64,000 nt of DNA from Ceratothoa steindachneri (taxonomy: Eukaryota; Arthropoda; Malacostraca; Isopoda; Cymothoidae), in contig OZ018324.1 in the NCBI GenBank assembly GCA_963969495.1, forward strand, positions 140,550,355 through 140,614,354. The letters run 5' to 3'. A program made the translations under genes and the position numbers. Positions 13,213-25,534 of the stretch are shown in pieces. The stretch's first letter is position 1, and each line of letters opens with the position of its first letter. Under the pieces are notes generated by a model. That model was not told the origin of the DNA, searched no databases, and saw nothing but the letters and a program-made list of their open reading frames with translations.

Positions 13213-13231
13213 TGGTGTCAGGTGTGGGGTC
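13213..13231 (+). other. Primer-binding site, tRNA-Leu-like
   Basis: TGGTGTCAGGTGTGGGGTC follows the 5' LTR after about two bases. It closely resembles the complement of the 3' end of animal tRNA-Leu (known form TGGTGTCAGAAGTGGG). Gypsy-type elements commonly use this kind of primer. The tRNA assignment is from memory and not searched. Confidence 0.7.
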
Positions 13232-13685
13232 TTTAAAAGGTCTTTGGAGAGGTTTTTAAAGCTAACCCTTTAACTTTATGCTAATTTTCTTATGCTGAGT
13301 ACCGTTGAGTTGTAAAGACCAAACGAAACACGAATCAATCCTGCCATATTTATTGTTCGCTTACTGTTTGTATGTGTAACAACCTTTAATAGGAAAATCT
13401 TATTAGGTGACAGAATTTTCCCACGGTCACTTAAATCCCATACGGATTAATAGAGTCTGAGCCCTTCTCATCTCAACAAAACTCCATTATTATATTTGTT
13501 TTTATTAATTTAGTTTAATCGTATATTATATTAGTGCTAGTATTTGGATAGCAAAGCTTCCGCGTTAAACAAGCATATTCCTCCGCGTGTCAGTAATTTG
13601 TGAGACAATCATCATCTCTTTCCCCCCTGACGACCCATTAAAATCCTTTTCTTTCGAACAACGTACTCCCTATGTTAGGAAGAAA

Positions 13686-14739
13686 ATGTCCTCGTTTGAG
13701 AGGTTTAAACTACAAGCAGAATCCCTAGGTTTAAGCGACAAAGACCTTGTTGCTTATGTACAGGAAGAAGAGAGGAATGAGAAAGTTGTACAAAAAGAAA
13801 TTAGAGAATTAGCCGAATGTGGACAAAGAGAAATTAGAAAGAGCAAAGAACGTGAGTTAATTCGCTAATATGAACTGGAATAAAATCGCGACCGGCTCAA
13901 AACCATTTCAGTAAATTCCCGGGTAGGAACCCCTCAGTTATCCTTCGTTAACTCCCTACGTTGAAAAAGAAGAGGACTTCTGATCCTTTCTCACTCAGTT
14001 CGAGAAAATTTTTGATGTTAATCATTTCAACATAGAGGCAGACGATGTAGCTAAGCTTCTTCCGCTCCTAAGCTCACCGCTTGGAGACTTAGTTGTCTCG
14101 TTCCTCTCTGAGGTCACGGTGGATTACTCCACCATCAAGTCCAAACTTATTGCGGCGTACAATATGACGCCTGACTTCTACCGAACCAAATTTCGCCACG
14201 CCCGCAACTAACCAAATATGATCTTCCGTCATTTTGAATATACCCTTTCCCGAACTTTTAATTTTTGGCTAGACGCATCGAAAGTCTCTCACAATTATGA
14301 GTCCCTAGTAGATTTTGTTCTACGGGATCAGTTGCTGGCATCGCTAACACTAGAGATCAGCTCCTTTGTGAAGAATCGACGGTGCAACTCCTTCAAAGAG
14401 TGCATCGAAAAGGCAGATATCTATGCGGCGAGCCACAACTTATACCCTAAGGAAAATAAAAGGCCTCCCTTTTCATCCCCCAAGAATAAAATTAATAACT
14501 CGCGGTTCCCTCCAAAGAACTCCCCAGAGTTCGCTAAGATTATGGGCTCCTTTAAGCCCAGAAGTTTCCCTCCATCGGAACCCCGTGACGTCAAGCCCCT
14601 CATAACTAATCCCCCGGCGTCAATATTTTCCCGTAGGCCAATTATATGTTTTGCGTGCAGTGTCGAAGGCCACACTCGCCCAATTTGCTCCCAAAATTCC
14701 CAACTCCGTGGTAATCCCATTCACCAAGTCCACCAATGA
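13686..14739 (+). pseudogene. gag: Gypsy gag with SCAN-like capsid and CCHC zinc knuckle
   Basis: The likely start is the ATG at 13686 (MSSFERFKLQAESLGL), opening a charged helical N-terminus. A stop and a frame change lie near 13866-14000. A capsid part follows, with FLTQFEKIFDVN, then KSKLIAAYNMTPDFYRTKF, and, after a further stop at about 14210, FRHFEYTLSRTFNFWLDAS and LRDQLLASLTLEISSFV. This is the order seen in SCAN-like retrotransposon gags. Near 14645-14690 CFACSVEGHTRPIC fits the CX2CX4HX4C nucleocapsid knuckle. The protein would coat genomic RNA in a virus-like particle. The reading frame is broken at least twice, so it is not functional as it stands. Confidence 0.85.
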
Positions 14740-15203
14740 ATGCTGCATCCGCTCCTCCACCAATGCCACCAGAATCCCCAGATCCAACCTCGTATCCTAG
14801 TGCCCCAATGCACCATGTAAATTTCCTCTTAGGCAAGAATTCTCCAGGAAATATTAAATTTGAAAACGGAAGCTTTAATGGGTGCCAAGTCTCCACCCTC
14901 GTCCGCGATACCGGGTGCACGTGTATCATGGTATCGAATGAGCTTCTTCCCCCGGTGGCTCCTGACCACAAAAAGTTTGCTGTAGTCCGTGACTACTTGG
15001 GACGCGCAAACCACTTTCCCATTATAAACTGTCACCTCGAGCGCCAGTACTTTTCCGGATGGGTTGAAGTCGTGTCAGCCCCTATCCAATTCTGTTCCGT
15101 TTTGGTAGGACAGTGGCCCCAAGGTAGGGCTAACCCTGTGGCTCAGCCAGTTATCACAAGAGCCCAGGCAGAGAAAGAGCGTGTTAAACCGGCTTCCCTT
15201 TAG
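14736..15203 (+). pseudogene. Gypsy aspartic protease and start of pol
   Basis: The frame overlaps the gag stop by four bases (ATGA), a common gag-pol arrangement. A Pro-rich linker (APPPMPPESPDPTS) is followed by VRDTGCTCIMVS, which carries the DTG catalytic triad of retropepsins. FPIINCHLE and FCSVLVG resemble the later beta-strand segments. The frame is open for 155 codons and ends shortly before the reverse-transcriptase fragment. It may be close to intact for the protease alone, but it lacks the rest of pol. Confidence 0.75.
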
Positions 15204-15277
15204 AAGGGCCAAAACATCCCAAAATCCTCTCGTTCAAGACCTTACCCCAATATCTTTTAACCATCCACGACAAATTC

Positions 15278-15450
15278 TTGTTCCACATTAGTTCTGGTAC
15301 GAAAACCAAATAACTCTTACCGCATGTATATAGATTTTAGTCAATTAAATCCCGTGAACGTATCCGATGCTGAACCGAGTCGTTTATTGGACCTAAACCT
15401 TTACTTGTTCAAAAAAGAAAAATTTATTAGCGAGCTCTACACTCGCTAAA
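15278..15450 (+). pseudogene. Truncated Gypsy reverse transcriptase (first motifs only)
   Basis: TLVLVRKPNNSYRMYIDFSQ followed by LNPVNVSDAEPS matches the opening reverse-transcriptase block (V-R-K-x-D/N-G/N-S-x-R-M-x-x-D). KKEKFISELYTR resembles the start of the second block (S-x-L-D/Y-x-x-x). Similarity then ends. No catalytic YxDD, RNase H or integrase motif was found before the 3' LTR, so about 2-3 kb of pol appears deleted. Confidence 0.75.
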
Positions 15451-16008
15451 TTTTTAATTGTAATTGTTCATATATATATTTGTCTACCCTGTAATAATTG
15501 TAACCGCCAGCTTGAGATTAGCTTATATGCAATTAATTATGTTATGTCCTTGTTTTGTTTTATTTTATTTCTTAATGTGTACGTGTATGATGCACACTGC
15601 GCTGGTATAAATGAAACTAGTATTTATAAACCCAGGCCGACACCAAAAGATGTGTATGGTTACCACTCTTAATGTGAAATGAAATGTATCTTTGAATGTC
15701 CATTCCATTCCTTTTGCTCCTTTTCCTTTTTAGGGGGCTTTGTATAGCTTAGTGTATAAATATTATTTTGTTTTAATTATGTCCAATGTTATTGCTCTTA
15801 TTGTCGGCAATAATTAATTTCCGTCCGTTCATATGAAGACGCAGTCGGGTAGCATTATCTTGTACGCCTGCTCGACGATAGGTATTTCGTGTTTTGTGTT
15901 TTTTTGCGTTTTTTGCTTTCCCGGTTACCCCGTGACCACATATTAGTCTAAGGGGATGTCACATTTCTCCCCCAACTCCAAAAGTTTCATCTTTTTGGAT
16001 GTGAGGAG
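15451..16008 (+). other. Residual 3' interior of Gypsy element
   Basis: This AT-rich stretch between the pol break and the 3' LTR shows no coding motif. It is probably the untranslated 3' part of the element or sequence joined by the deletion. Confidence 0.5.
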
Positions 16009-17108
16009 TGTAGCAGAAAGAGGTTCAATGGCAGCCACGTGCCCTCTTGTACCCAAGTGGGTCCGGAGATCACCTCGTGAGGCGAAGGAAAGCATGACAA
16101 TCTAGGCAAGGAGGCGGCGGATGCTGTTATCACTCGCTCAAGCTGTATTTGTCTAGGGACAAATGTCATCTCCCCCATCCCACCTCGTCGCGAGCATGCG
16201 GGGGCCTTGGCCCAAGGATTGGAATCCGTTGGACATTCCAGCAAGCGTTACCAAGATTCCCCCTTTCTCGAAGGAGTCGCTGACTTTTCATCATGATCGC
16301 AGGTGCCTCCTCTCCAGGCACCTATATAATGCGTCGACCGAATTTCAACAGTAGCAGTGTCTAACTTCCACCTACTCTGACGAACGAGCTAAAGGACGCT
16401 CTCCCCGTCCTCCTCCAGCGGCGATTTCAATTCAAGTGAAGGCTGAATCGATCCGTGGACTCTACCGTAGTCATTCGGCAAGCTTCGACTTCCATGAACC
16501 CTGCCCTAGTCAATTGGCAAGGACTGACAAGGATTCCCCAACTCCGAAGACATTAAGTACTTTCTCGAACTGAAACCGAGTTAAACAACTTCCCTCGTTG
16601 TTTCACCGTTCCCCACTGGCCCCATATTGATAACAAGCTCATAAGGTAATCATAGTTATTGCCGCCTGCAGATTTCTTTTAAATCTGGCTTATCTCAATT
16701 GCTCCATTATTTGTATGCACACCCTAGTTAAATTCCTCCTTTAAATCACCAACTGTATCTGACCTCTTTACCCTCTTAATCAACCTACCAGATCGCGTGT
16801 AGATCTTTAACCCCTGTGCCTGTGCGACCATTCCTTTTAAATCCAATTTTCATGTAAATATATATATTCTCTTTTTGTTGTTAATAAAGTATTATTTTCG
16901 TCATCGTCCTCTTTTGCAACCCCAACGCGTACCGCTACCCCTCTTCTTTTTGGCCAACTTGCACTCTGAAAAATTTTTGTTTAAAAGGACTCCCCAAATT
17001 AAGAATTGTTCATTCCTCCGTTTACTCTTGGTCTCCAATCCTCTTTGGCCGATTCCCCAAAAGCACCCGCGTATATATAAATATATCGTCTGGCCATTCC
17101 ACGACAAT
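16009..17108 (+). repeat. 3' LTR of Gypsy-type element
   Basis: A direct repeat of 12079-13211. It begins TGTAGCAGAAAGAGG, contains the TATA-like motif near 16323, and has AATAAA at 16883-16888 (mutated to AGTAAG in the 5' copy). Similarity stops near 17108, about 70 bases short of the 5' LTR end, so the last part is deleted or diverged. This prevents a target-site duplication check. Confidence 0.85.
16883..16888 (+). promoter_or_regulatory. LTR polyadenylation signal
   Basis: AATAAA lies downstream of the LTR TATA-like box by about 560 bases, a place consistent with the R region of an LTR. Confidence 0.4.
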
Positions 17109-18639
17109 ATGCAAAATAACAACATCTTTATACTGCTACAAACATTTTCTGCTTGAGTCCTCTAAAGTTCACCTACCAACTAATGGAAAATATATGAGAT
17201 AAATAGACACTGCACATTTTCCAGAACAAATTACATTTGAAGATAAGAATACTAGTTAATTAAGAATAATTACCAAGGGATTTTTTAAAGATTGCTTGGT
17301 TAGTTAAGCTCCTCACATATGCTTTAAGGTTATTTCAGGAGTCACCAGCCTAAAGATGTCGCCTGATCTAATAGCCGGTTTCCTATCACATTCTTCCAAT
17401 AATCTGGGACTGAGGCCATTTTCCCAAAGTTGATGTTCTTTATAAATTACATTAATTTAGAATATTTACATTAGCTCTAGCTTATGATACTAATAAGTTC
17501 TTAGGAGTATTTCATAATTACTTAAAACAATGATTTCAAGATCTTACACGATAATTAAAAAAAAAAAGAAAGGGGGTAAATCTGATCTGTATAAATAATT
17601 AGTTTAACAGGTACAATTTCTTTAATTCGAAATCAATGAGTAATATTTTGAATATATGCCTAAATATATTTAGAGTGAAGCGATTTATTGCATATTGTTA
17701 TTTTATATTAAAAAATGATCATGTTTTCCAGTGTTCAATATTTTGTAAATTAACATTTGACAGTTATTTTAAGTGGATGCTAGGTTATATTTTTGAAATA
17801 ATGAGTCATTTATTATAATAATGAACCCGTTTAATAGTGAAAGAATTTGAGATGTTGGCCGGCTAAATACTGATGTTCTGGTCTAGTAGATGAGTAAAAT
17901 TTCTACGATCAGGAATTGATTTCGTCGCTCGATGTTTGTCACTCAACGCGTTTTAATATTAAAAAGTCTTTTTACAGTTATGAAACGCAGAATTATATCG
18001 CATAGACGGAAACACCTAGCAATGTATCCCATAATCTTTTCTACCTTTTGTGACACTAAAGTGTTTTATTTTTCAAATTTTAGATCATCATTCATAGTTC
18101 ACGTCACCGCAATCCATCTTTATCTGGATGCTGTTTAAATATGAAAACCGTTATTATAATCTCTAAGAAGATTATCATAATCTATGCCTAATAAATTAAA
18201 GATATCCACTTTGAATTGGATTTAAAATTTTTGAGGGCAGGCTTATTTCCCAATTGATCATACGACTAACTCAAGTAAATGAAAATGTCAATTTTGATTA
18301 CTAAACTTTAAATCAAGAATATACAAAAGGATGTAGGCTTCAATTTTGTCACTGGGTGCTTAAAAATTGGAAATCATTTTTAACAAACACCAGTAGAATG
18401 TTGTTGAATAATATCTATTTCATAGAAATCTTCCAATGCATTTTATAATTAATGAGAATATCTAGATTTTAGTAGAATTTCATTAATTTTCAAGAAAGTT
18501 TCAGAATTTAACAGAACACCAACATGGAATTTATAGAACTTTCTGAAATATTCTGGAATATTATTCCAGAAATATTTATACAGAGATTCAGAGATCTGCT
18601 TTGAATTCAGCTCTACCTATCATTTTGAACAAATCATAA
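17109..18639. other. AT-rich interval, nothing recognised
   Basis: No gene or repeat boundary was identified. Around 18530-18590 there is a local cluster of imperfect TTCTGAAATATTC-type inverted repeats of unknown meaning. Confidence 0.5.
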
Positions 18640-20370
18640 ACTAGAACTGGCTCAAGAGGCTGCAATCTTTCTGCACATGCATTCTGTTATATATGTTGGC
18701 ATTTCATCCAAACAGGAGAAAACCTTTAGTCTCTCAGCATTTTTGACAATCTGTGAAGCTTATAAAGCATAAACTAGCATCCCAGGTGGCGACCAATACA
18801 AACCCTGGTCACCTCATTTTGATTGTGAAAACTGCATAAAATTAAAAAGGTAAGAAAATTGTTTGTTGTAAACAGTAAATATTAAATAGCGCAAATATTT
18901 GATATATACGTTTGGTGCAAGTCAAAAGAGTAATAAATTATATTTTATACTTTTACGGGATGGTATAGCAACTACTACTTCTGGATGGTGGTCCATTCTA
19001 AGCATCAAAGTGGAAATCCGTCCCTACAATTTTCTATTCTGATCTTCCATCTTTAATTGCACTAGTACCGCACATTGCTGATCATCCTGTACCTACCCTT
19101 CTAGAAACGAATAAGCCCCCCCCTTCTTAGAAGAAAACAAACATATCAGAAGCTGAAAAGATCAATGTACATGTACGTACCCGTGTCAGAGTTATGACTA
19201 CTGAGAGGAATCCTTTATATACCTAGCAAACAGTTCCTAATGATATTGACAGAGTTCTTGTCTTGTCAAATTGAAATGCTGAGCTTTAGATTTCTAGGTC
19301 CAAATTGTAGGATTGCTGATAAAAATGTGCAAGTGACAAGAAAAAGTGCAGGTCACGATTATTTTTTAATGTTCTTAACGTATCAAGCTGGTATATAATC
19401 TGCAATTTTGTATCTGTTCTGTTTGATCCAATTTGAATTACCTGTAATCCGTATGTGTGAAGTCTCTGCATTGACAGCCTACCAAGCTTGAGTAAAGCTG
19501 TACTTCTCCATAATTGGAATAAGCAAACATCTCTTCTATTTATTTACTCATCCAATATATCTCAAGGGGGATAATACCTGGATCAGTCTCGTGCTACAAT
19601 CTTTGAATTATAATGATTGATTAGAATCCTAAAAATTGTAACATTTTTAGTCGGTCTTACGGGGAAATTTACCACGTTTCTATGTAATCTCTGTCAATTG
19701 GATAATAAAGATGCTACAGCATATCAGCACAAAAATCATACCCCAGAAAGGATTATGTTATAGGTTTGATGGCATAATGTCGAGCAGGATCAATTGAGAG
19801 GACCTCGAAAGATTTTGTTCTCTCCATTGCATTTAAAACTAAGTTTCATGAAGCTTTGTTTGAACCCTTAACATAGAGACTGCCTCCCTCAAATTCCTTC
19901 ATAATTTCTTTTCTTAAACTCTTAAAGACAAAAATCAAAGCTGTTAGCTTTGGTGAACCACAAAGTATGAAAATCATTTTTTTCAAAATTCCCTAAAAAC
20001 TTTATTAAAAAGCAAAGGTGGCTTGGAAGAGCTTTGTTTCTCCGTAGTCAGAGATTTTGTGTCAACTACAAGGCTGCCAATTATTTAGAACAGGTTGAAA
20101 ACTTATTGAAAACTATGGCCAAATGACTACAGGATGGATCTAAACTTGCTTTTCATTATGCCTATCTTGTCAATTTCAAGGAGAATATGTGAGCATACTG
20201 AGAGAACGAGAGTTGCGGGATGCTCTTCCATCAAGATATACTGAACTTTGAACATAAATACCCAGAGTATATAATGAAAACCTGATAGGAGACTACATTT
20301 GAGGGCTTGTATAAAAAAGTGATTTACATTAAGAAACGGAAGTCGAGGAAAACTGTTCACTTCAAAAATA
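18640..20370 (+). pseudogene. Relic A of an unclassified dispersed 'LWDSR' protein family
   Basis: Ordered fragments in shifting frames: CNLSAHAFCYIC (18661-18696), GGDQYKPWSPHFDCENC (about 18783-18838), PHIADHPVPTLLETNKPP (about 19070-19120), SLSKAVLLHNWNK (about 19488), FLCNLCQLDNKDATAY (about 19668), GPRKILFSPLHLKLSFMK (about 19800-19855) and FHQDILNFEHKY (about 20230-20265). Relic B at 42.3 kb contains the corresponding blocks, notably Cys-x-x-Cys before a W/L-D-S/N-R/K motif. I associate this set with large uncharacterised multicopy proteins of arthropods and cnidarians; the function is unknown to me. A transposon origin is plausible but unproven. Many stops and frameshifts make it a pseudogene. 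Confidence 0.7.
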
Positions 20371-23300
20371 TTTTACTTGTTTTTATATATTTTCTGTGTG
20401 AATTTAATTACAATTGAATAAATTTAAGAAATTTTGTTTTTAGTCTTAGAATGGCTGAAAAAGAATTGCCTACATTTAACAAATATTTCATTATATAAGC
20501 AATAAAAACTAAGTTTAAAACAAATAATGTCTATTTTATATTGTTTTGCATTTGAAGGAGTTGGAAAGTAAAATTTAATGGCAAAAATTACTTCATTTCA
20601 AATCGTTTATATAGAATAAATATATCATGAGACTAAAAAGATATTCAGGAAGAATTACTGTCCGCTTACGGTTTTCCATCAAATTTTCAATCCAATATAA
20701 TACGCTGTTTTATCAAAAGCATTTTGTGGTGGACGCTGTATTAGGAAGTATGTATAAAATATAAATAGAGTACCTTTACAGATATGTCCTGCTCAAATAT
20801 TTGTACCATCTCGTGAAAAAATGAAGCGAATTTGTTTTCCATGAACATCCACATCAAAATCAATGATACAATTCATTCATTTATTAAATATGTTATTCTC
20901 TATTAAGGCAATAAATATTAGCATCCTTAGAAGTAAATGAAAGGAAAAAGGTTATCTGAGATTCGACTTCCCTATTTTTAAATGGGTGTTACATTTTCTT
21001 GTTCGAATTCTTGAGTAATGATTCTTTTGCTAAAGCATATTTTGAAAACTAAAAATGATATTTAATGATTCATTTTCTAACTTTATAATGTAGACGGAAT
21101 ATAATTTATCACCGCCAAGTGTTTAAAAAAACTCCAATACTTAAACCATAGACTGAGATATAGTTTCGTTCTTTGGGCATTTAAAACTTTACTTTCTCAA
21201 AATTTATTACATGTAGTATTTTGGGTAAGTCAATCCTCAATAACCACTTCTATATTTAATTTGTCTTTATAGGGCTTTTATAAAATTATTAATTTTACGT
21301 AATTTCACGACCTGTTTTTATTCACTGTCGGAATAGTGTACAAATTGAGTATAAAAGAGATTTTCTCTTTCGCATAATTGGTAAAAAGAGTTTAGTCGTG
21401 TTATTTTCTAATTCTTTTTTTCGCCCTGTAAATATTTCCAAGGAATATTTGTTTTACTAAGAATCTTCCAAAAATATAAGCTAAATCGCTACTTACTTGT
21501 ATTATAGCTAATGTAATAAAAGGAAACTTTATGCTATTTCATATTCGTAGCGTTTTCTAAGTTTCTTTAATAAATAATAGTTGTATTTTTGCCCAAATAA
21601 TCTGAAGCAAAAATATTTGAATTAAAAGGACTATATATTTTACCTATGTATCTAAACATGACTAAGCTTTACCTTTGATATGCATACATATCATTTTAAT
21701 TTGAAGTTCATTTACTCTTACCAAGACACCTCCATAATTTATAATAACATCTCTTTCTTATATTAAAGGTACATAGGTGCTTTGCTTTCTTATCATAACT
21801 TTTCTGGATACGTCCATAGACTCCAAAATTTTATATATTCATTTCGTCAGTTTCGACGCATGTTCAGCCGAACCCTTTCCTACTCCCTTGCTCTGAGTGG
21901 CCTGAACACATCTCTCCAAATATGGCCACAAACTCTTTAGCATCCCATCTGCGAATTTTTTGCTTGAGGTCTTCGGTCTCCTTCTTTCTTAATTAAGCCT
22001 TGGGCAGCCACCGAAATGATTGTGCGAATCGGTACCTAATTCAAGAAGAGGAGTTTTAGGTTAGTTACTTCATACCTAGCTATTCGATTGTATCTCTCAT
22101 ACTTTTTAATTTTTAACTGGATACTATAACATGATAACGAAATTCATGTAAATATCACAACGGCAATCGCGTATGTGCCCATTGGCCCCAAGCCTAGACC
22201 TCACTAAGGGACGTGCTGAAAGGACTATAGCACTTTCCTTTGTCACCCTACAACAAGATGTAACCATAGTTGGCTCTGAGTCAAGTGTAGGCCACACATT
22301 CCACGTTAAAAGGAAAGAAATTGCAGAATTATTAGAGGAAAAAAGCTAAAAGTCAGAGTTGAACAAGAAGTAAAGGGGAAAGAGGACAAAAAATTAGTTA
22401 TGGGAACCTTCTTTATGTAGGGCCATATTTTAAAATAATTTTCATGGATTATATTTTAAACTACTTCACAGTAGTGATTGTAAAAACTTCTTACGAAAGG
22501 CTTAACAATTACAAGTTATTTTATAAAGATGAAAATTTTTAATATCGCAGTGTTAGATATTAATTAATTAACTCTTAATCTGAAACTCTAGCTAAAATTA
22601 TGAGTCATAATATATAGTATAAAGCCGTTTAATATTATAAAAATTAAATAACTTTGATGCACACTGCAGATCGTATAGTGTAACTAAATTTAGGTCTCGT
22701 AGTATTTTTTGCATAATCAATTCCTATGTTAGCGAAATAATTTTTTTGCTCCACGCTGTACGATATTCAATGTTACAATGTCCTTATTCAAAAAGTTCTT
22801 CTACCAATATCTTTATCTTGGCCTTAAAGATAAATTATTTAATGATAAAAGTCAAGCAAACTAGTTAAGCATGAATGGCTGTTTTACTTTTATTGCATTA
22901 TTCACAACAATATTCTCCATGATCATATTTCCAAAGACTCCAAAGGTTTACCCACACTTAAAATAAACTAGACAAAATTTTGAATACATTTTATGTTCCA
23001 GATTAGTTTAATTGCATAGAAGTAATTCTACTGTTATTCTTTCCTCAACTAAATATGATTCTTAAAATTATTTTTTAAAATGACTTTTTCTGAATTTTGT
23101 CTGCAAAATAAGTTGTATTTTGATAAATTTAAGTTTATTGCTTACTTTAGATTACTTCTTAAGCTTGTACATTTTTTCACCTGTCTCCTATGTATTTGAA
23201 GATAAGGCGAAAAATAGCAATGGGGAGAGACCATAAAGCTGAGTCAATCATTGTCTTTTGAAGGTGGTCAGAAATGGGATAACGGACCTCTCTTTAATGA

Positions 23301-24739
23301 ATCATGTCATATTTAACCAGAAGAAAGCAATATGTTGAGTTAAATATAAATTCAGCCATGTAGAATTGAAATAGTGTCTCTTATAAAAGTATCCTTTGAC
23401 CATTCTTATTTCTTTGGGCTCTGAATTACTTTTCTAAATGACATGAAGAATATAGCATTCAATATAAAATTGATCGTTAAGAGCTTTATGTCATAATTCA
23501 ATCACTATTAAGGCAATAGCGAATATATTTTGTATCTCAATTTATATAGAGCTTAACGCCAAGAAAATATCATTGAACAACGCCAAATCATCTTAAATAA
23601 TCTTAGCAAAAAACAACAAGTAACCTAACTTACAGATACAAGTTAGTCCTAACCCACTAAAAGAAGTCATAAGAGATAATCCTTGTTATACACATCAACA
23701 ATAAACACAACTTTCAGCATCATAGTATTAAAGAGCAAATCAATCTTTCTTAGTTCTACAATATCTTAATAAAATAAGAAAAGTTAGCCACACAATCGGT
23801 AGTGTCCCGTCCTACAGAATTGGAATCATGGGTACTGGCGTGCCACCGTTATCTAAACACAATTTTCGTAATGGAAAAGAGTATTAGGCAATATATGCAT
23901 ATAAGGATATTCTTGCACACTAACCCACCCTTTTTATTATAATGCTCGAAATCTTATCGTTGTATGATTTTTGATTTATTTGAAATGTGAATAGTTGTAG
24001 CAACTATTTAAACACATTAACCTTATTATAATTGCCTTGTGTTTTACTATTTAGTTACAAGAAAGATATTTTCTATTACGTATTAGTGTCATATATTGAA
24101 TATAACACAAGTTTACCAGTGTGCAGTGAGATTACTAGGTAATTTCCGAGAAAATGTTTGGACATGAACTACTTAATGCATCATGTTTACCTCCGTACGT
24201 CGGGCTTCCCTCCGTTAACGCCATGTAGATATTCTTCCATCCATTAAATATAGTGGTCAAGTTTTCCTCTTCTAAATTTTTTCTCGTAAATGTAGTTACA
24301 AGATCGAATCCTTAATTTTATATTCTAATTTTCAATTTAATCAACAAACAGTTGTAAAAGTGCTATATCAAATTGAATTTGCTTTAATATATTGTATAGT
24401 GATACTCCAACAGCAAGTAGTTCTGATTCTTGCCATAAAGAGCGACAGCTTGACACATGCATTTTTTTATTCTTGCTAATAAGAGATTCTGTCGCTTTTA
24501 TGTTGGTTCTGTAAATTACATATGTGGACTATCAACATTTTTAGAATAAAAATGTCTGTCATAAGATTGAATTTTATTTTATCCCTTGCCCAGGGCTTGG
24601 GATTTCTCCTTTTCCCTTTGTTCTCCCCATTTTTTATCACTATTCTTTTCATCCTCCTTTTCTCTACTGTATTTCAACAATAGAGGAAACTTCATTTGAT
24701 AGGAGAGGTTTTGAATAAATAAAGCTTATATTTATACAA
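20371..24739. other. AT-rich interval of about 4.4 kb without recognised gene
   Basis: All six frames are densely stopped. I saw no transposase, reverse transcriptase, RNA gene or tandem array. A slightly GC-richer patch at 21840-22330 could be an old repeat fragment but shows no family motif. Confidence 0.5.
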
Positions 24740-25500
24740 ATTCATTTTGTACGGCGTTGCTGCTTCAAATGAAACCAGTATTTTCCTCCAAAATTGCCAA
24801 GGTACTTTATGCTTTCAAAGCACACTTTGGAGCCCATTGGCACAAACAATGTTGACCTGAAGAGGAGACATGTGTACTCCCGAAGTTTCTCAACTAAGCA
24901 TAACGTACGGGACATCGTCTGGACCAGGGCCCGGTATCCGCGCACGAAGCAAGAGCAAAACGCAACTCACTCAGAGTAAACCTGTCCTTCAAGGGTTCTC
25001 CACCTCTAGAGGTAAAGTTCAGGCGGCGTCCTTCCGCGAAATCATGACGCGCATTGAATGCTGTTGGAGCAGCATCCCGGGTAGAAAATAAAGAAAAATC
25101 GGTCGCGAAGTATTCCGCCACGGACGCGGGGCCAGTGGTCACATTCTAATAGAGAACGGTAGGGAAATCCTTCGAAAACTTATCCCTCTGCTAGAGGAGT
25201 AGGTTCCCGTTAATGGAATTCATGTATGCCCGCCAGGAAAAACGGTGGGCGTGTTTCGAAATATACCGGGACCTTGCCCTAGCTCGTTAAAATTCATCGA
25301 CCGTGCATTCGTTCTAGTCGAGGTCCCTCATTTGGAGGATCCACCTTTAGCGAAACACTGAACCTACAACTGGGTGTGGGCGTAGGAAATAAAGCTCCTT
25401 TTGTGCTGTACTCTTTTCGACAGGCAGCTTTAGGAACCCCGGAAGATGGCATCACGACCAACTTCAGGGGTGGGCCTCCTGTGAGTCTAACGACTTGGTG
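24740..25500 (-). pseudogene. Jockey-type ORF2 fragment: linker and start of reverse transcriptase
   Basis: RARARSRYISKHAHRFSWRA followed by YMNSING (about 25290-25215) matches the Arg-rich linker with W-R-x-Y/F-x-x-S-I found before Jockey-type reverse transcriptases. ASVAEYFATDFSLFST follows at about 25125. FTLSELRFALASCADTGPGP and then DDVPYVMLRN (about 24985-24890, across one frame change) match the first RT block (F-x-x-x-E-L-x-x-A-L...T-x-P-G-P-D-x-x-x-Y-x-M-L). The catalytic YADD region is missing, so it is inactive. Confidence 0.75.
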
Positions 25501-25534
25501 GAGGCCTGCGGCCATTTTGCCTTACAGGAAACGG

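Larger units (their letters stand above)
12079..17108 (+). mobile_element. Gypsy-type LTR retrotransposon, degraded and internally deleted
   Basis: Two direct repeats of about 1.1 kb (12079-13211 and 16009-17108) flank a 2.8 kb interior. After the 5' LTR is a primer-binding site resembling the tRNA-Leu 3' end. The interior encodes, in order, a SCAN-like gag with a CCHC knuckle, an aspartic protease with DTG and the first part of a Gypsy-type reverse transcriptase. The rest of reverse transcriptase, RNase H and integrase is absent. The LTRs differ by many substitutions and small indels, so the insertion is old. Stops and frameshifts disrupt all genes. Confidence 0.88.
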
